Shown here one piece after another: positions 30,981-40,491 of a stretch of DNA of 59,692 nucleotides (positions are counted from its first letter, which is position 1; each line of letters begins with the position of its first letter). The translations under genes were made by a program, and so were the position numbers. The notes beneath the pieces are model-generated. The model was not told the DNA's origin and did not search any database. It worked only from the letters and a program-made list of their open reading frames with translations. The stretch comes from Pseudomonas maioricensis (GTDB lineage: Bacteria; Pseudomonadota; Gammaproteobacteria; Pseudomonadales; Pseudomonadaceae), in assembly GCF_022790535.1 (NCBI RefSeq), contig NZ_LOHG01000005.1:208255-267946 (forward strand), given 5' to 3'.

Positions 30981-33929
30981 ATGAATACAAATAAAATCTT
31001 AAAAGCACTGCCGCACCCCACAATCCTTAGTCACAATGAAGGCGGGATTGGTGACGTTGACATTGCGGACCCCACCAAGTCATTAGAAGTACTAATAGGC
31101 CCCATTGATATGCATCCAAAAGATCGTATCGATCTGTACTGGGGGAGCCACAATGATCCCGTAGACCATTACACTCACTCCCCCGACGCGCCAGACACTA
31201 ACGGTATCTTTTCTTTATATGTAGGCACGCAGTTTATTGATCAAGGTACCGTAAGCGTGCAATACACCTATACACCATTCCCCTCTAACACTCCTGAAAT
31301 GTCCTTACCCACGGACGTTATTGTTAAGCTAGCCATCCCAGGCGGAAGAGACCCTGACCCTAGTACACCCTATGAAAACGATGCGCTACTGAAACCAACT
31401 ATTCTTCCTCTGGGAATCATTACGTCTCCGGAAGGAGTGAGTGTGACAATCCCCCCCTATCTAAATATGGCAGTGGGCGACAACATTACTTTGTCCTGGA
31501 GCGGAGAGCTGATTTCGCATCGGCTGACATCTGAAGGTCACATCGGAAAGCCTGTTGTCATTCCCGTACCTGAGCGCGTTATCGAAACTGCTGGCGACTC
31601 TGACATGCTGGAGGTGCGTTACGAAATTCGCGATGTGGTGAACAACTGGTCACGCTGGTCCCAACCGGCCTATACCGAAGTTGAAGCGGGTAACTCTAGT
31701 CTTCCTGCGCCAGTGGCTCCGCAGGCAGCAAATTTGATACTTGATCTCGACAAACTAGGAGGAGCATCCGTCCAAGCGCTTGTGGTCCCTAACCCGCAAA
31801 TTGCTCTCGGAGACGAAGTGACACTTGTCATCCAGCGTAACACGGCTGAAGGCATTGAACTGGAGCCTTACACCTCCACCGAGCTGGTACAAAATCCGTC
31901 AGCTTTTGTTGAGTTCTTACTGCCTTTTGAACAGTTTATCCCTATTACTCAAGGTCGGGCGCGCCTTAAGTACACGGTTAAAAAATCAACGGGGGTAATG
32001 CTTCGTTCCAAAAGCTTGTCCCTGACGATTATTGGTGAACCTCAGCAATTACAACCGCCAACTATACCCGCGGCTAATGAGAACGTCCTCGACCCCGCAT
32101 CGCGAAATGTCTCTGCGCTAATTCCACCCTACTACTTCATGGCTGACGGTAATGACGTCACACTCGTATGGGCAGGTAAAACTGCCGGCGGCGCTAACGT
32201 GATGCACGAAGAGCTCAGGACTCTAAACCGTGATGATATTGGTAAGGTGCTGGCGTTTCGAATACCCCAGGATAAAATTAGCGTGTTGGCCGGTGGCTCA
32301 GTGCAGGTGTATTACACAGTCAACACGTTCATGAGAGCTTTTTTCAAATCACCGGTGCTGGACCTGAGTGTGAGCCATGACACCAGTGCTCCGTTGCCTG
32401 CTCCTGCTGTTGATAACGTAGACGCTGAAGGTGTACTGGATCCCACGGATCTGGTGTTGGAGGCTAAAGTTCGTATCCAACCCTACAACGGAATGGAGGC
32501 CGGCGATAAAGTTGTCGTTCACTGGATTGGCCGTTCTCCAGAGGGAGACTTCAGTACCTACACGACCATAAATAGCGGAACGGTAAATCGTGAGATTGTT
32601 TTCAGGGTCTTGAAGAGCGTCGTTTTGGCCAGCATCAATACTCAGGTCAGGGTATGGTACGAGGTAGAGCGCCGCAATCAAAAATATACATCACGCGAAC
32701 TCTCATTCATCGTTAAGGAAACGGTAATGGGGCCACTGCCAGAGCCACGAATTAAAGAAGCCAAGGGTGAAACTCTGGCGCCAGTTGATGTTGTCAATGG
32801 CGCAACATTCGTGGTTGCCGCCAGCGCAAATTTGAAACTTGATGATTACATCCTGTTTAGCATCGCAGGCCCCAAGGCGCGAGATACTAAAGAAAAGGTA
32901 GTTACAAACGCTGATGAGGGAAAAGAACTATCTGCTGTATTTTCGAAGGTGATAATTGAAGCCAATGCAGGGCTTTCTATCGAAGCAACCTACACTGTTC
33001 GCCGAGCGTCAGGCATCGTACAGAATTCCGTACCCCTTAGATTAACAGTCCTGGGAGCCCCAACCCGCCTCCCCGCCCCAACCATGGACACCGTCGGCCC
33101 CGACGGCCTTCTCACCCCGTCGAATATCCCCGAATCAGGCGCGACAGTGCGGCTCAGTTACCCCGACATGAGCAGCGGCGACAGTGTATTTGTTCGCTGG
33201 GAAGGGACCAGCCGCTACGACACGCCAGCGCAAGTGATCGGTGCTGACGCGCAGTTGCAGTTCAATATCCCCAAGGCCTATATCGTCCAGAGCATCGGCG
33301 GGTCCGCGAGTGCGACTTATACCGTGACGCGATCGGGCACTGCGGTGGTGTCGGCGCCTTTGTGGATGCAAGTCCAGCAAGGCATTCAGTTCGATACCTC
33401 GCCGGTAACCCTTAACGGCAAGGTTTATCTGATCCCCGCCTCGCCGGAGCTTCTTCCTTCGTTCCCGCCCCATACCACGGTGCGGCGCACGGCCAGTGGC
33501 GGGCTATCGCCCTATACCTATCGGTCGAGCGATAGCCAGGTGGCACAGGTCGATGCAACCGGTATGACATCTGTACGCGGCAAAGGCACCGCGACGATTT
33601 CGGTGACGGATGCTCGCGGTGAGACCGCCAGTTATCAGGTATCGGTGACCGGGGTGATTCACTGTCTGGGCCTCGGCAGCGGAAGCTTTGCTCAGATGAA
33701 TGACGCGGCGGCGGCCAAAGGTGCACGGCTACCATCCAGTGACGAGTTGAATCAGATTTTCAATACCTTCGGCAGTCAGTGGCCGCTAGGCAATGGCAAT
33801 TACTGGTCATCAACAGTTGCGGCGCAAAATCTGGTCGGCATGAAGTGGTATTTCGTGAAAAACCTGGTGACCGGCTCCAACTACAAGCTCAAGTACCACA
33901 ACACCTCGCTGGGGGTAGCGATCCGCTGA
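30981..33929 (+). CDS. Giant modular repeat protein: seven W-G modules, BIG2-like domain, WSST C-terminal domain
   Basis: The product is 982 residues, ATG at 30981 after AAAAGGA. Seven modules of about 100-120 residues begin near 12, 125, 236, 355, 470, 585 and 695. Most open with L-P-x-P and V-L-D-P and contain G/A-x-G-D-x-V-x-x-x-W-x-G (GDNITLSWSG, GDKVVVHWIG, GDSVFVRWEG). Residues 798-893 resemble a bacterial Ig-like group 2 domain (SSDSQVAQVDATGMTSVRGKG). The last 90 residues (ARLPSSDELNQIF, NGNYWSST) look like the DUF1566/C-lectin-like domains found at adhesin ends. No signal peptide. GC content jumps at about 33055, exactly at the start of module seven. Confidence 0.8.
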   Translation: MNTNKILKALPHPTILSHNEGGIGDVDIADPTKSLEVLIGPIDMHPKDRIDLYWGSHNDPVDHYTHSPDAPDTNGIFSLYVGTQFIDQGTVSVQYTYTPFPSNTPEMSLPTDVIVKLAIPGGRDPDPSTPYENDALLKPTILPLGIITSPEGVSVTIPPYLNMAVGDNITLSWSGELISHRLTSEGHIGKPVVIPVPERVIETAGDSDMLEVRYEIRDVVNNWSRWSQPAYTEVEAGNSSLPAPVAPQAANLILDLDKLGGASVQALVVPNPQIALGDEVTLVIQRNTAEGIELEPYTSTELVQNPSAFVEFLLPFEQFIPITQGRARLKYTVKKSTGVMLRSKSLSLTIIGEPQQLQPPTIPAANENVLDPASRNVSALIPPYYFMADGNDVTLVWAGKTAGGANVMHEELRTLNRDDIGKVLAFRIPQDKISVLAGGSVQVYYTVNTFMRAFFKSPVLDLSVSHDTSAPLPAPAVDNVDAEGVLDPTDLVLEAKVRIQPYNGMEAGDKVVVHWIGRSPEGDFSTYTTINSGTVNREIVFRVLKSVVLASINTQVRVWYEVERRNQKYTSRELSFIVKETVMGPLPEPRIKEAKGETLAPVDVVNGATFVVAASANLKLDDYILFSIAGPKARDTKEKVVTNADEGKELSAVFSKVIIEANAGLSIEATYTVRRASGIVQNSVPLRLTVLGAPTRLPAPTMDTVGPDGLLTPSNIPESGATVRLSYPDMSSGDSVFVRWEGTSRYDTPAQVIGADAQLQFNIPKAYIVQSIGGSASATYTVTRSGTAVVSAPLWMQVQQGIQFDTSPVTLNGKVYLIPASPELLPSFPPHTTVRRTASGGLSPYTYRSSDSQVAQVDATGMTSVRGKGTATISVTDARGETASYQVSVTGVIHCLGLGSGSFAQMNDAAAAKGARLPSSDELNQIFNTFGSQWPLGNGNYWSSTVAAQNLVGMKWYFVKNLVTGSNYKLKYHNTSLGVAIR

Positions 33930-34038
33930 AGCCGGGCACTGGCTGTTCAGTGGACCCCATTTCACTTTTCGGGCGTCGTCGAGATGGCGGCGCTCTTTTC
34001 CCTTTGCGACATCCCTTGAACCTGCGCAGAGCACACTC

Positions 34039-34503
34039 ATGAACACGTCCGGTTTTTCCGAACCGTCTATCGCGTCAATGCGATTCAGCCCCGGCGAGTT
34101 CCGGGCTACGGTCAATCATCAGCCTCTGGTTGTAAGGTCGGTGCTGGCCGGGTCGACTTTACGTCCGGAACTGGGAACCAGACCCAACCACTGGATCTGG
34201 AAGGTCATCGCTGATGGAAAGGTCGGTGGCAAGCGCGTCAGCATTGGGTTGTTTTTCGACCGTGACCTACTGCCTGGCACCTATGACATTGTCGGTAACT
34301 CGCGAATCAACTTCGTTTACAACCGGACGCCGCACTTCAAAAGCCTGATTTATCACTCAGCGCATTTTCAGGACGGCCATTTGACGCTGCTGGAAGTCGA
34401 CCGCTGCGCCCCACGTTTGCGGGGTGAGTTCAGTTTCAGCATTTCGGCGATCAATTTTTCAGTCACTGATGGCGCGTTCGACCTGGACTGCAAGACGTTC
34501 TAG
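34039..34503 (+). CDS. Hypothetical protein, companion of the repeat-protein gene
   Basis: The product is 154 residues, ATG at 34039. I do not recognise the family. It reads as a mostly beta protein (VNHQPLVVRSVLAG, WIWKVIADGKVGGKRVSIG, RGEFSFSISAINFSVTDG) without signal peptide or membrane segment. It starts 109 bp after the 982-residue gene and shares the high GC of that gene's 3' part, so the two ends probably travel together. Its stop overlaps the end of the convergent hydrolase gene by 4 bp. Confidence 0.7.
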   Translation: MNTSGFSEPSIASMRFSPGEFRATVNHQPLVVRSVLAGSTLRPELGTRPNHWIWKVIADGKVGGKRVSIGLFFDRDLLPGTYDIVGNSRINFVYNRTPHFKSLIYHSAHFQDGHLTLLEVDRCAPRLRGEFSFSISAINFSVTDGAFDLDCKTF

Positions 34504-35189
34504 GTCAGCACCTGGGCAATACGCTGAGCCGTTTCGGCCAGGCACTGGTCATGGCTGACGCCCGCCGACTTCAATGGCTTGAGGTCGTGATTGCCGGTAG
34601 GGATCCACAGCAATTCAATCGCCGTGGACAAGGCATAACCCTCGACGGTTTCTTTATTACCCAATGCATCGCGTTCGCCCTGGACGATGAGCGTTCTGGC
34701 TTTCAACTCAGCGAGATGGGCGACCCGGGGTTTTTCCGGTTTGCCCGCTGCGTAGAACGGATAGCCCAGACAGACCAGTGCATCCACTTCCAGTTCATCG
34801 GCAATCAGGCTGGCCATGCGTCCCCCCATGGACTTGCCGCCAATGGCCAGGTATCCAGTGACATGAGGTCGCACGCTGGCGTACACCTGCCGCCAGCATT
34901 CGAGCAGCTGTGCCTGCGGATTAGGAGGCCGACGACGTCCGTCGACCCGCCGCTGGGCCATGTACGGAAACTCGAAGCGCAACACGTTGACGCCTTGCCC
35001 GGCAAGGCGCTCAGCCATGTCGTCCATGAAATCGCTGTCCATCGGTGCGCCTGCCCCGTGAGCCAGGATCAGCGTCGCCAAAGGCTCGCTTAGTGTGGCT
35101 GTAACCGCCTGATTCCATAACCAGCTGTGGTCTTTCGCCAGTTGCGCGCATTGATCTTCGTCAATACCGGCACTTTGCCCAATGCTCAT
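34500..35189 (-). CDS. Alpha/beta hydrolase, KANL3/Tex30-like family
   Basis: The product is 229 residues, cytoplasmic, with GAGG before the ATG at 35189. The alpha/beta hydrolase fold is clear: oxyanion strand LILAHGAGAPMDSDFM, nucleophile elbow GGKSMGG (Ser), acid in QGERDALG, and His in GNHDLKP. Bacterial members of this dienelactone-hydrolase-like group have no well-defined substrate. It is divergent from ccoN-1, with only 89 bp between them, and converges with the accessory block. Confidence 0.85.
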   Translation of the reverse strand: MSIGQSAGIDEDQCAQLAKDHSWLWNQAVTATLSEPLATLILAHGAGAPMDSDFMDDMAERLAGQGVNVLRFEFPYMAQRRVDGRRRPPNPQAQLLECWRQVYASVRPHVTGYLAIGGKSMGGRMASLIADELEVDALVCLGYPFYAAGKPEKPRVAHLAELKARTLIVQGERDALGNKETVEGYALSTAIELLWIPTGNHDLKPLKSAGVSHDQCLAETAQRIAQVLT

Positions 35190-35278
35190 GCTTGCCTCGC
35201 TTTTGATGAGTCTGCCAATAACCGGCGCTAAACCTGCGCGTAACGCCCCGACCTAGCCTGGATGGGAAATATAACTAA

Positions 35279-36703
35279 ATGAACACAACTAACAGTACCG
35301 CCTACAACTATCAGGTGGTCCGCCAGTTCGTCATTATGACGGTGATCTGGGGAATTGTCGGGATGGGCCTCGGCGTCTTTCTCGCCGCCCAACTGGTCTG
35401 GCCTGAATTGAACTTCGATCTTCCCTGGACGAGCTTCGGTCGTTTGCGTCCACTGCACACCAACGCGGTGATTTTCGCGTTCGGCGGCTGTGCGCTGTTC
35501 GCCAGTTCCTATTACTCGGTACAACGGACCTGCCAGACCCGGTTGTTCCTGCCGAAGCTGGCAGCGTTCACCTTCTGGGGCTGGCAATTGGTGATCCTGC
35601 TGGCGGCCATCAGCCTGCCGCTGGGTTACACCAGTTCCAAGGAATACGCCGAGCTGGAATGGCCCATCGACATCCTGATCACGATTGTCTGGGTGGCTTA
35701 TGCCATCGTGTTTTTCGGCACCGTGGCCACGCGCACGACCAAACATATTTATGTCGGTAACTGGTTCTTCGGTGCGTTCATCCTCACTGTTGCCGTGCTG
35801 CACATCGTCAATAACCTGGAGCTGCCGGTCAGCCTGACCAAGTCCTACTCGCTGTACTCCGGTGCGACCGACGCGATGGTGCAATGGTGGTACGGGCACA
35901 ACGCGGTGGGCTTTTTCCTGACGGCGGGTTTTCTGGGGATGATGTACTACTTCGTGCCGAAACAGGCCGAACGTCCTGTTTACTCCTATCGCCTGTCCAT
36001 CGTGCATTTCTGGGCGCTGATCACCCTGTACATCTGGGCCGGGCCACACCACTTGCACTACACCGCCCTGCCAGACTGGGCGCAGTCGCTGGGTATGGTG
36101 ATGTCGCTGATCCTGCTTGCGCCGAGCTGGGGCGGCATGATCAACGGCATGATGACCCTCTCAGGTGCCTGGCATAAGTTGCGCAGCGATCCGGTGCTGC
36201 GTTTTCTTGTCGTGTCTCTCGCGTTCTACGGCATGTCGACCTTTGAAGGTCCGATGATGGCAATCAAGACCGTCAACGCCCTCTCCCACTACACCGACTG
36301 GACCATCGGCCACGTGCACGCCGGTGCTTTGGGCTGGGTGGCGATGATCTCCATTGGCGCGCTGTACCACATGATCCCGAAAGTCTTCGGTCGCCCGCAG
36401 ATGCACAGCATCGGCCTGATCAACGCGCACTTCTGGCTCGCCACGATTGGCACCGTGCTCTACATCGCGTCGATGTGGGTCAACGGGATCACCCAAGGCC
36501 TGATGTGGCGTGCGGTCAACGAAGACGGCACCTTGACCTACTCCTTCGTCGAAGCACTGGTGGCCAGCCATCCCGGATTCATCGTGCGCCTGGCAGGCGG
36601 CGCGATCTTCCTGCTGGGCATGTTGCTGATGGCTTACAACACCTGGCGCACCGTGCGGGCCTCCAACCCTGTCGAAGCTGCCGCCGCTGCGCAGATGGCC
36701 TGA
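35279..36703 (+). CDS. ccoN: Cytochrome cbb3 oxidase catalytic subunit I, copy 1
   Basis: This 474-residue, 12-helix subunit carries haem b, haem b3 and CuB and reduces O2 to water. The metal-ligand histidines are visible in [21 protein letters not shown] and [10 protein letters not shown]. It starts the ccoNOQP-1 operon. I see no complete FNR/Anr box in the 89 bp upstream, which fits the constitutive cbb3-1 type known in Pseudomonas. It is nearly identical to copy 2 over its C-terminal two thirds. Confidence 0.97.
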   Translation: MNTTNSTAYNYQVVRQFVIMTVIWGIVGMGLGVFLAAQLVWPELNFDLPWTSFGRLRPLHTNAVIFAFGGCALFASSYYSVQRTCQTRLFLPKLAAFTFWGWQLVILLAAISLPLGYTSSKEYAELEWPIDILITIVWVAYAIVFFGTVATRTTKHIYVGNWFFGAFILTVAVLHIVNNLELPVSLTKSYSLYSGATDAMVQWWYGHNAVGFFLTAGFLGMMYYFVPKQAERPVYSYRLSIVHFWALITLYIWAGPHHLHYTALPDWAQSLGMVMSLILLAPSWGGMINGMMTLSGAWHKLRSDPVLRFLVVSLAFYGMSTFEGPMMAIKTVNALSHYTDWTIGHVHAGALGWVAMISIGALYHMIPKVFGRPQMHSIGLINAHFWLATIGTVLYIASMWVNGITQGLMWRAVNEDGTLTYSFVEALVASHPGFIVRLAGGAIFLLGMLLMAYNTWRTVRASNPVEAAAAAQMA

Positions 36704-36713
36704 GGAGCTCGCC

Positions 36714-37322
36714 ATGAAACATGAAACTATCGAGAAAAACGTTGGCCTGCTGATGATTCTGATGGTGCTGGCCGTCAGCATTGGCGGCTTGACTCAAATC
36801 GTCCCGCTGTTCTTTCAGGACGTCACCAACAAACCGGTTGAAGGCATGAAGCCTTACACCGCGCTGCAACTGGAAGGCCGCGACATCTATATCCGTGAAG
36901 GCTGCGTAGGCTGTCATTCGCAGATGATCCGTCCGTTCCGCGCCGAGACAGAACGCTACGGCCATTATTCGGTGGCGGGCGAAAGCGTCTGGGATCATCC
37001 GTTCCTGTGGGGCTCCAAGCGCACCGGCCCGGACCTCGCACGAGTCGGCGCACGCTACTCGGATGACTGGCACCGTGCGCATTTATACAACCCGCGCAAC
37101 GTCGTGCCGGAATCGAAAATGCCTGCTTATCCATGGCTGGTCACGCAGCAAGTCGACAGCAGCCACACCGAAGCCAAGATCAAGGCCATGCGCACTCTGG
37201 GGGTGCCTTACACCGATGACGATGTCAGCGGTGCGGTTGCCTCCCTCAAGGGCAAGACCGAGATGGATGCGCTGGTTTCCTACCTGCAAGTGCTCGGCAC
37301 TGCGATCAAGAGCAAGAGGTGA
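36714..37322 (+). CDS. ccoO: Cytochrome cbb3 oxidase subunit II (mono-haem), copy 1
   Basis: The product is a 202-residue membrane-anchored c-type cytochrome. An N-terminal transmembrane anchor ([15 protein letters not shown]) is followed by the haem-binding motif CVGCH ([13 protein letters not shown]). A GAGG ribosome-binding site precedes the ATG. It passes electrons from CcoP to CcoN. It lies 10 bp after ccoN-1 and just before ccoQ-1. Confidence 0.97.
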   Translation: MKHETIEKNVGLLMILMVLAVSIGGLTQIVPLFFQDVTNKPVEGMKPYTALQLEGRDIYIREGCVGCHSQMIRPFRAETERYGHYSVAGESVWDHPFLWGSKRTGPDLARVGARYSDDWHRAHLYNPRNVVPESKMPAYPWLVTQQVDSSHTEAKIKAMRTLGVPYTDDDVSGAVASLKGKTEMDALVSYLQVLGTAIKSKR

Positions 37323-37325
37323 GCC

Positions 37326-37529
37326 ATGGATATTCAAGATCTACGCGGCCTCGGCACTCTGGTCGTGGCCATTGCATTCATTGGTCTGTCGCTCTGGGTG
37401 TTCAGCAGTCGACGCAACGCTGAATTCGCCGAAGCCCGCCTCGCACCGTTCGCCGACGAGCCTTTGCCGAAACCCGTTATCGAGCAACTTTCAAAAGAGC
37501 AGCCTGTTGTGCGGAGTAAACAGCCATGA
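37326..37529 (+). CDS. ccoQ: Cytochrome cbb3 oxidase small subunit CcoQ, copy 1
   Basis: The product is 67 residues with one transmembrane helix ([17 protein letters not shown]) followed by [11 protein letters not shown] and a charged tail. In other species CcoQ stabilises the oxidase complex. It starts 3 bp after ccoO-1 and overlaps ccoP-1 by 4 bp (ATGA). Confidence 0.93.
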   Translation: MDIQDLRGLGTLVVAIAFIGLSLWVFSSRRNAEFAEARLAPFADEPLPKPVIEQLSKEQPVVRSKQP

Positions 37530-38476
37530 CCACCTTCTGGAGCACCTACATTTGCGTGCTGACCATTGGCAGCCTGATCGGCCTGACCTGGCTGTTGATC
37601 GGCACGCGCAAGGGCGAAACCAAAGGCAGTACCGACCAGACCATGGGGCACAGCTTCGATGGCATCGAGGAATATGACAACCCGCTGCCCAAATGGTGGT
37701 TCATGCTGTTCGCCGGTACGCTGGTGTTCGCGGTGGGTTACCTGATCCTGTATCCGGGGCTGGGTAACTGGAAAGGCATCGCCCCCGGCTATGAAGACGG
37801 CTGGACCGGCGTCAACGAATGGCAGAAGGAAATGGACAAGGCCGATGCCCGCTTCGGGCCGATCTTTGCCCGATTTGCGGCCATGCCAGTGGAGGAAGTC
37901 GCCAAAGATCCGCAAGCGCTGCAAATGGGTGGCCGTCTGTTTGCTTCCAATTGCTCGGTTTGCCATGGCTCGGACGCCAAAGGCGCTTACGGCTTCCCGA
38001 ACCTGACGGATAACGACTGGCGCTGGGGCGGCTCTGCCGACACGATCAAGACCACCATCATGGCGGGTCGGGTCGCAGCCATGCCAGCCTGGGGACTGGT
38101 CATCGGCGAGGAAGGCGTAAAGAACGTTGCAGCTTACGTGCGCCACTCACTGGCGGGGCTGCCACTGCCCGCCGATGACAAGGCGGATCTGGCCGCCGGA
38201 CAGCAAGTGTTCAGCTCTACCTGTGTAGCCTGTCATGGCGCAACGGGTAAAGGCACCGAAGTCATGGGCGCTCCAAACCTCACACAGCCGGGCGGTTTCA
38301 TCTACGGCACCAGCCTGGCGCAGTTGCAGCAGACCATTCGTCTTGGTCGCCAAGGTCATATGCCTGCTCAGGCCGATTTATTGGGCAATGACAAAGTACA
38401 GCTGCTGGCCGCTTATGTTTACAGCCTGTCGAAGGGTCCTGATCAACCCGTCGAAGTGGTTAAAGCAGCGCAGTAG
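37526..38476 (+). CDS. ccoP: Cytochrome cbb3 oxidase subunit III (di-haem), copy 1
   Basis: The product is 316 residues. Two N-terminal membrane helices are followed by two cytochrome c domains with CSVCH and CVACH haem motifs in the periplasm. It accepts electrons from soluble cytochromes and delivers them to CcoO. It is the last gene of the cco-1 operon; a GC-rich hairpin follows. Confidence 0.97.
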   Translation: MTTFWSTYICVLTIGSLIGLTWLLIGTRKGETKGSTDQTMGHSFDGIEEYDNPLPKWWFMLFAGTLVFAVGYLILYPGLGNWKGIAPGYEDGWTGVNEWQKEMDKADARFGPIFARFAAMPVEEVAKDPQALQMGGRLFASNCSVCHGSDAKGAYGFPNLTDNDWRWGGSADTIKTTIMAGRVAAMPAWGLVIGEEGVKNVAAYVRHSLAGLPLPADDKADLAAGQQVFSSTCVACHGATGKGTEVMGAPNLTQPGGFIYGTSLAQLQQTIRLGRQGHMPAQADLLGNDKVQLLAAYVYSLSKGPDQPVEVVKAAQ

Positions 38477-38508
38477 CACATAGAGCAACATTGTGGACCC
38501 CTTCAACG

Positions 38509-38531
38509 CCGCACCCTGCAACAGGGTGCGG
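38509..38531 (+). terminator. Hairpin ending the cco-1 operon
   Basis: CCGCACCCTG and CAGGGTGCGG pair around CAA, about 33 bp after the ccoP-1 stop, with outer GGACC/GGTCC also able to pair and CCTTT following. The T run is poor, so confidence is moderate. Confidence 0.65.
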
Positions 38532-38591
38532 TGGTCCCTTTACTCAGCAGTCTTTCCCTTATTCAGCAGTACACAGATCTTGAACTGGGAT

Positions 38592-38696
38592 GCTATCCCT
38601 GTGGGAGCGGTGCTTGCCCGCGATAAGAGCAACTCGGTTCACCTGCAAAATCGCGGTGTCTGCATCGCGGGCAAGCACCGCTCCCACAGGGATAGC
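38592..38696. repeat. REPIN with extended perfect arms
   Basis: GCTATCCCTGTGGGAGCGGT is mirrored at the right end by ACCGCTCCCACAGGGATAGC, so pairing extends beyond the normal REP ends. It lies between the two cbb3 operons. Confidence 0.9.
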
Positions 38697-38929
38697 GTTC
38701 CAGCTAAGCGACCTCCACCCTTTCCTCTCCCGTCTTTCGGGACTAAGCTTGCCTGTTAGTGGACTGGCGATGGCTGGCCACAGGCCAAGTGAAAGGAACG
38801 TGTCCGACATCGTGCTCTGCAGACGCTGAACGGCCTGACGAACCAGGGCTGTTCTTAGTGCCCGGCATGCCGCAAATGTCCGTCACTCACGCAGTCAATT
38901 TCACCCGTCCTGTACCCTCCAGTAACTTT

Positions 38930-38951
38930 CTGTCCACCGGGACAGGTTTTT
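38930..38951 (+). terminator. Terminator-like hairpin in the ccoN-2 upstream region
   Basis: CTGTCC pairs with GGACAG around ACCG, followed by GTTTTTCC. It lies about 100 bp before ccoN-2, so it would end a short upstream transcript (small RNA or leader) rather than a coding gene. Confidence 0.6.
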
Positions 38952-39048
38952 CCTTTACGCTTCGCGTCGGAATTTGCCTGAAACGGCCGCAGAGCATGTC
39001 TGCGTCGGTTTTCATACTAATAAATAGTCAAAACCGTGGAACCTGATA

Positions 39049-40491
39049 ATGAGCACAGCAATCAGTCCGACCGCTTATAACTATAAGGTGGTCCGCCAGT
39101 TCGCCGTCATGACGGTTGTCTGGGGCATCCTGGGCATGGGGCTTGGCGTTTTCATTGCCGCGCAACTGGTCTGGCCGGAGCTGAATCTGGGCCTGGAGTG
39201 GACCAGTTTCGGACGTCTGCGACCGCTGCATACCAATCTGGTGATTTTCGCGTTCGGCGGCTGCGCTCTTTTCGGCACCTCTTATTACGTCGTGCAACGC
39301 ACGTGTCAGACCCGACTGATCTCCGATGGCATGGCCGCGTTTTCATTCTGGGGCTGGCAGGCAGTCATCCTCAGCGCCATCATCACCTTGCCAATGGGCT
39401 ACACAACGACCAAGGAATACGCCGAACTGGAATGGCCGATCGCTATTTTGCTGGCGATTGTCTGGATCGTTTATGGCGCGGTGTTCTTCGGCACCATCGT
39501 CAAGCGCAAGACCAAACATATTTATGTCGGCAACTGGTTTTACGGTGCATTCATCGTCGTCACCGCCATGCTGCACATCGTCAATCACATCTCGCTACCG
39601 GTCAGCCTGTTCAAATCCTATTCAGCCTACGCGGGTGCCACCGACGCCATGATTCAGTGGTGGTACGGCCACAACGCGGTGGGTTTTTTCCTGACCACCG
39701 GCTTCCTCGGCATGATGTATTACTTCGTGCCCAAGCAGGCTGAGCGTCCGATCTACTCGTATCGTCTGTCCATCGTGCACTTCTGGGCGCTGATCACTTT
39801 GTACATCTGGGCGGGTCCGCATCACTTGCACTACACCGCCCTGCCAGATTGGGCACAATCACTGGGCATGGTGATGTCGATCATTCTGCTCGCGCCAAGC
39901 TGGGGCGGGATGATCAACGGTATGATGACGCTCTCCGGCGCCTGGCATAAATTGCGCACCGACCCGATCCTGCGCTTTCTGGTGGTGTCCCTGGCGTTCT
40001 ACGGCATGTCGACGTTTGAAGGCCCGATGATGGCCATCAAAACGGTCAATGCCCTCTCCCATTACACCGACTGGACCATCGGCCACGTTCACGCGGGTGC
40101 ATTGGGCTGGGTGGCAATGATCTCCATCGGCGCGACCTACCACATGATTCCCAAAGTCTTCGGTCGACCGCAGATGCACAGCATCGGCCTGATCAATGCG
40201 CACTTCTGGCTCGCCACGATTGGCACCGTGCTGTACATCGCGTCCATGTGGGTCAACGGCATCACCCAAGGGCTGATGTGGCGGGCCATCAACGATGACG
40301 GCACGCTGACCTATTCTTTCGTCGAGGCCCTGCAGGCGAGTCATCCTGGTTACATCGTGCGCATGGTCGGCGGTGCATTCTTTGCCAGCGGCATGCTGTT
40401 CATGGCCTACAACGTCTGGCGTACCGTACGTGCTTCGGACCCCACCGAGGCTGAAGCTGCGGCACAGATCGCCGTTGTGGGAGCTCACTGA
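39049..40491 (+). CDS. ccoN: Cytochrome cbb3 oxidase catalytic subunit I, copy 2
   Basis: The product is 480 residues, with the same haem and CuB histidine motifs as copy 1 ([31 protein letters not shown]). The middle and C-terminal parts are almost identical to copy 1, while the N-terminal 110 residues and the tail differ more. It starts the ccoNOQP-2 operon. In other pseudomonads this copy is induced at low oxygen by Anr, but no clear Anr box is visible in its upstream region. Its stop overlaps the ccoO-2 start (TGATG). Confidence 0.97.
   Translation: MSTAISPTAYNYKVVRQFAVMTVVWGILGMGLGVFIAAQLVWPELNLGLEWTSFGRLRPLHTNLVIFAFGGCALFGTSYYVVQRTCQTRLISDGMAAFSFWGWQAVILSAIITLPMGYTTTKEYAELEWPIAILLAIVWIVYGAVFFGTIVKRKTKHIYVGNWFYGAFIVVTAMLHIVNHISLPVSLFKSYSAYAGATDAMIQWWYGHNAVGFFLTTGFLGMMYYFVPKQAERPIYSYRLSIVHFWALITLYIWAGPHHLHYTALPDWAQSLGMVMSIILLAPSWGGMINGMMTLSGAWHKLRTDPILRFLVVSLAFYGMSTFEGPMMAIKTVNALSHYTDWTIGHVHAGALGWVAMISIGATYHMIPKVFGRPQMHSIGLINAHFWLATIGTVLYIASMWVNGITQGLMWRAINDDGTLTYSFVEALQASHPGYIVRMVGGAFFASGMLFMAYNVWRTVRASDPTEAEAAAQIAVVGAH

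Larger units (their letters stand above)
38477..39048. other. Intergenic region between the two cco operons
   Basis: It is 572 bp with no convincing gene. It contains the cco-1 end hairpin, a near-perfect REPIN (38598-38690), then about 360 bp of unexplained sequence with a terminator-like hairpin at 38930-38951 and the presumed ccoN-2 promoter. I found no full TTGAT-N4-ATCAA box here. Confidence 0.6.

Noticed and set aside
35203..35220. TTGATGAGTCTGCC upstream of ccoN-1 as an Anr box
   Set aside because: Only the left half-site matches; the right half does not resemble ATCAA.
38766..38830. GGCGATGG start resembling a fluoride riboswitch upstream of ccoN-2
   Set aside because: The other conserved riboswitch segments and the required pseudoknot partner are absent, and the downstream gene is not a fluoride exporter.
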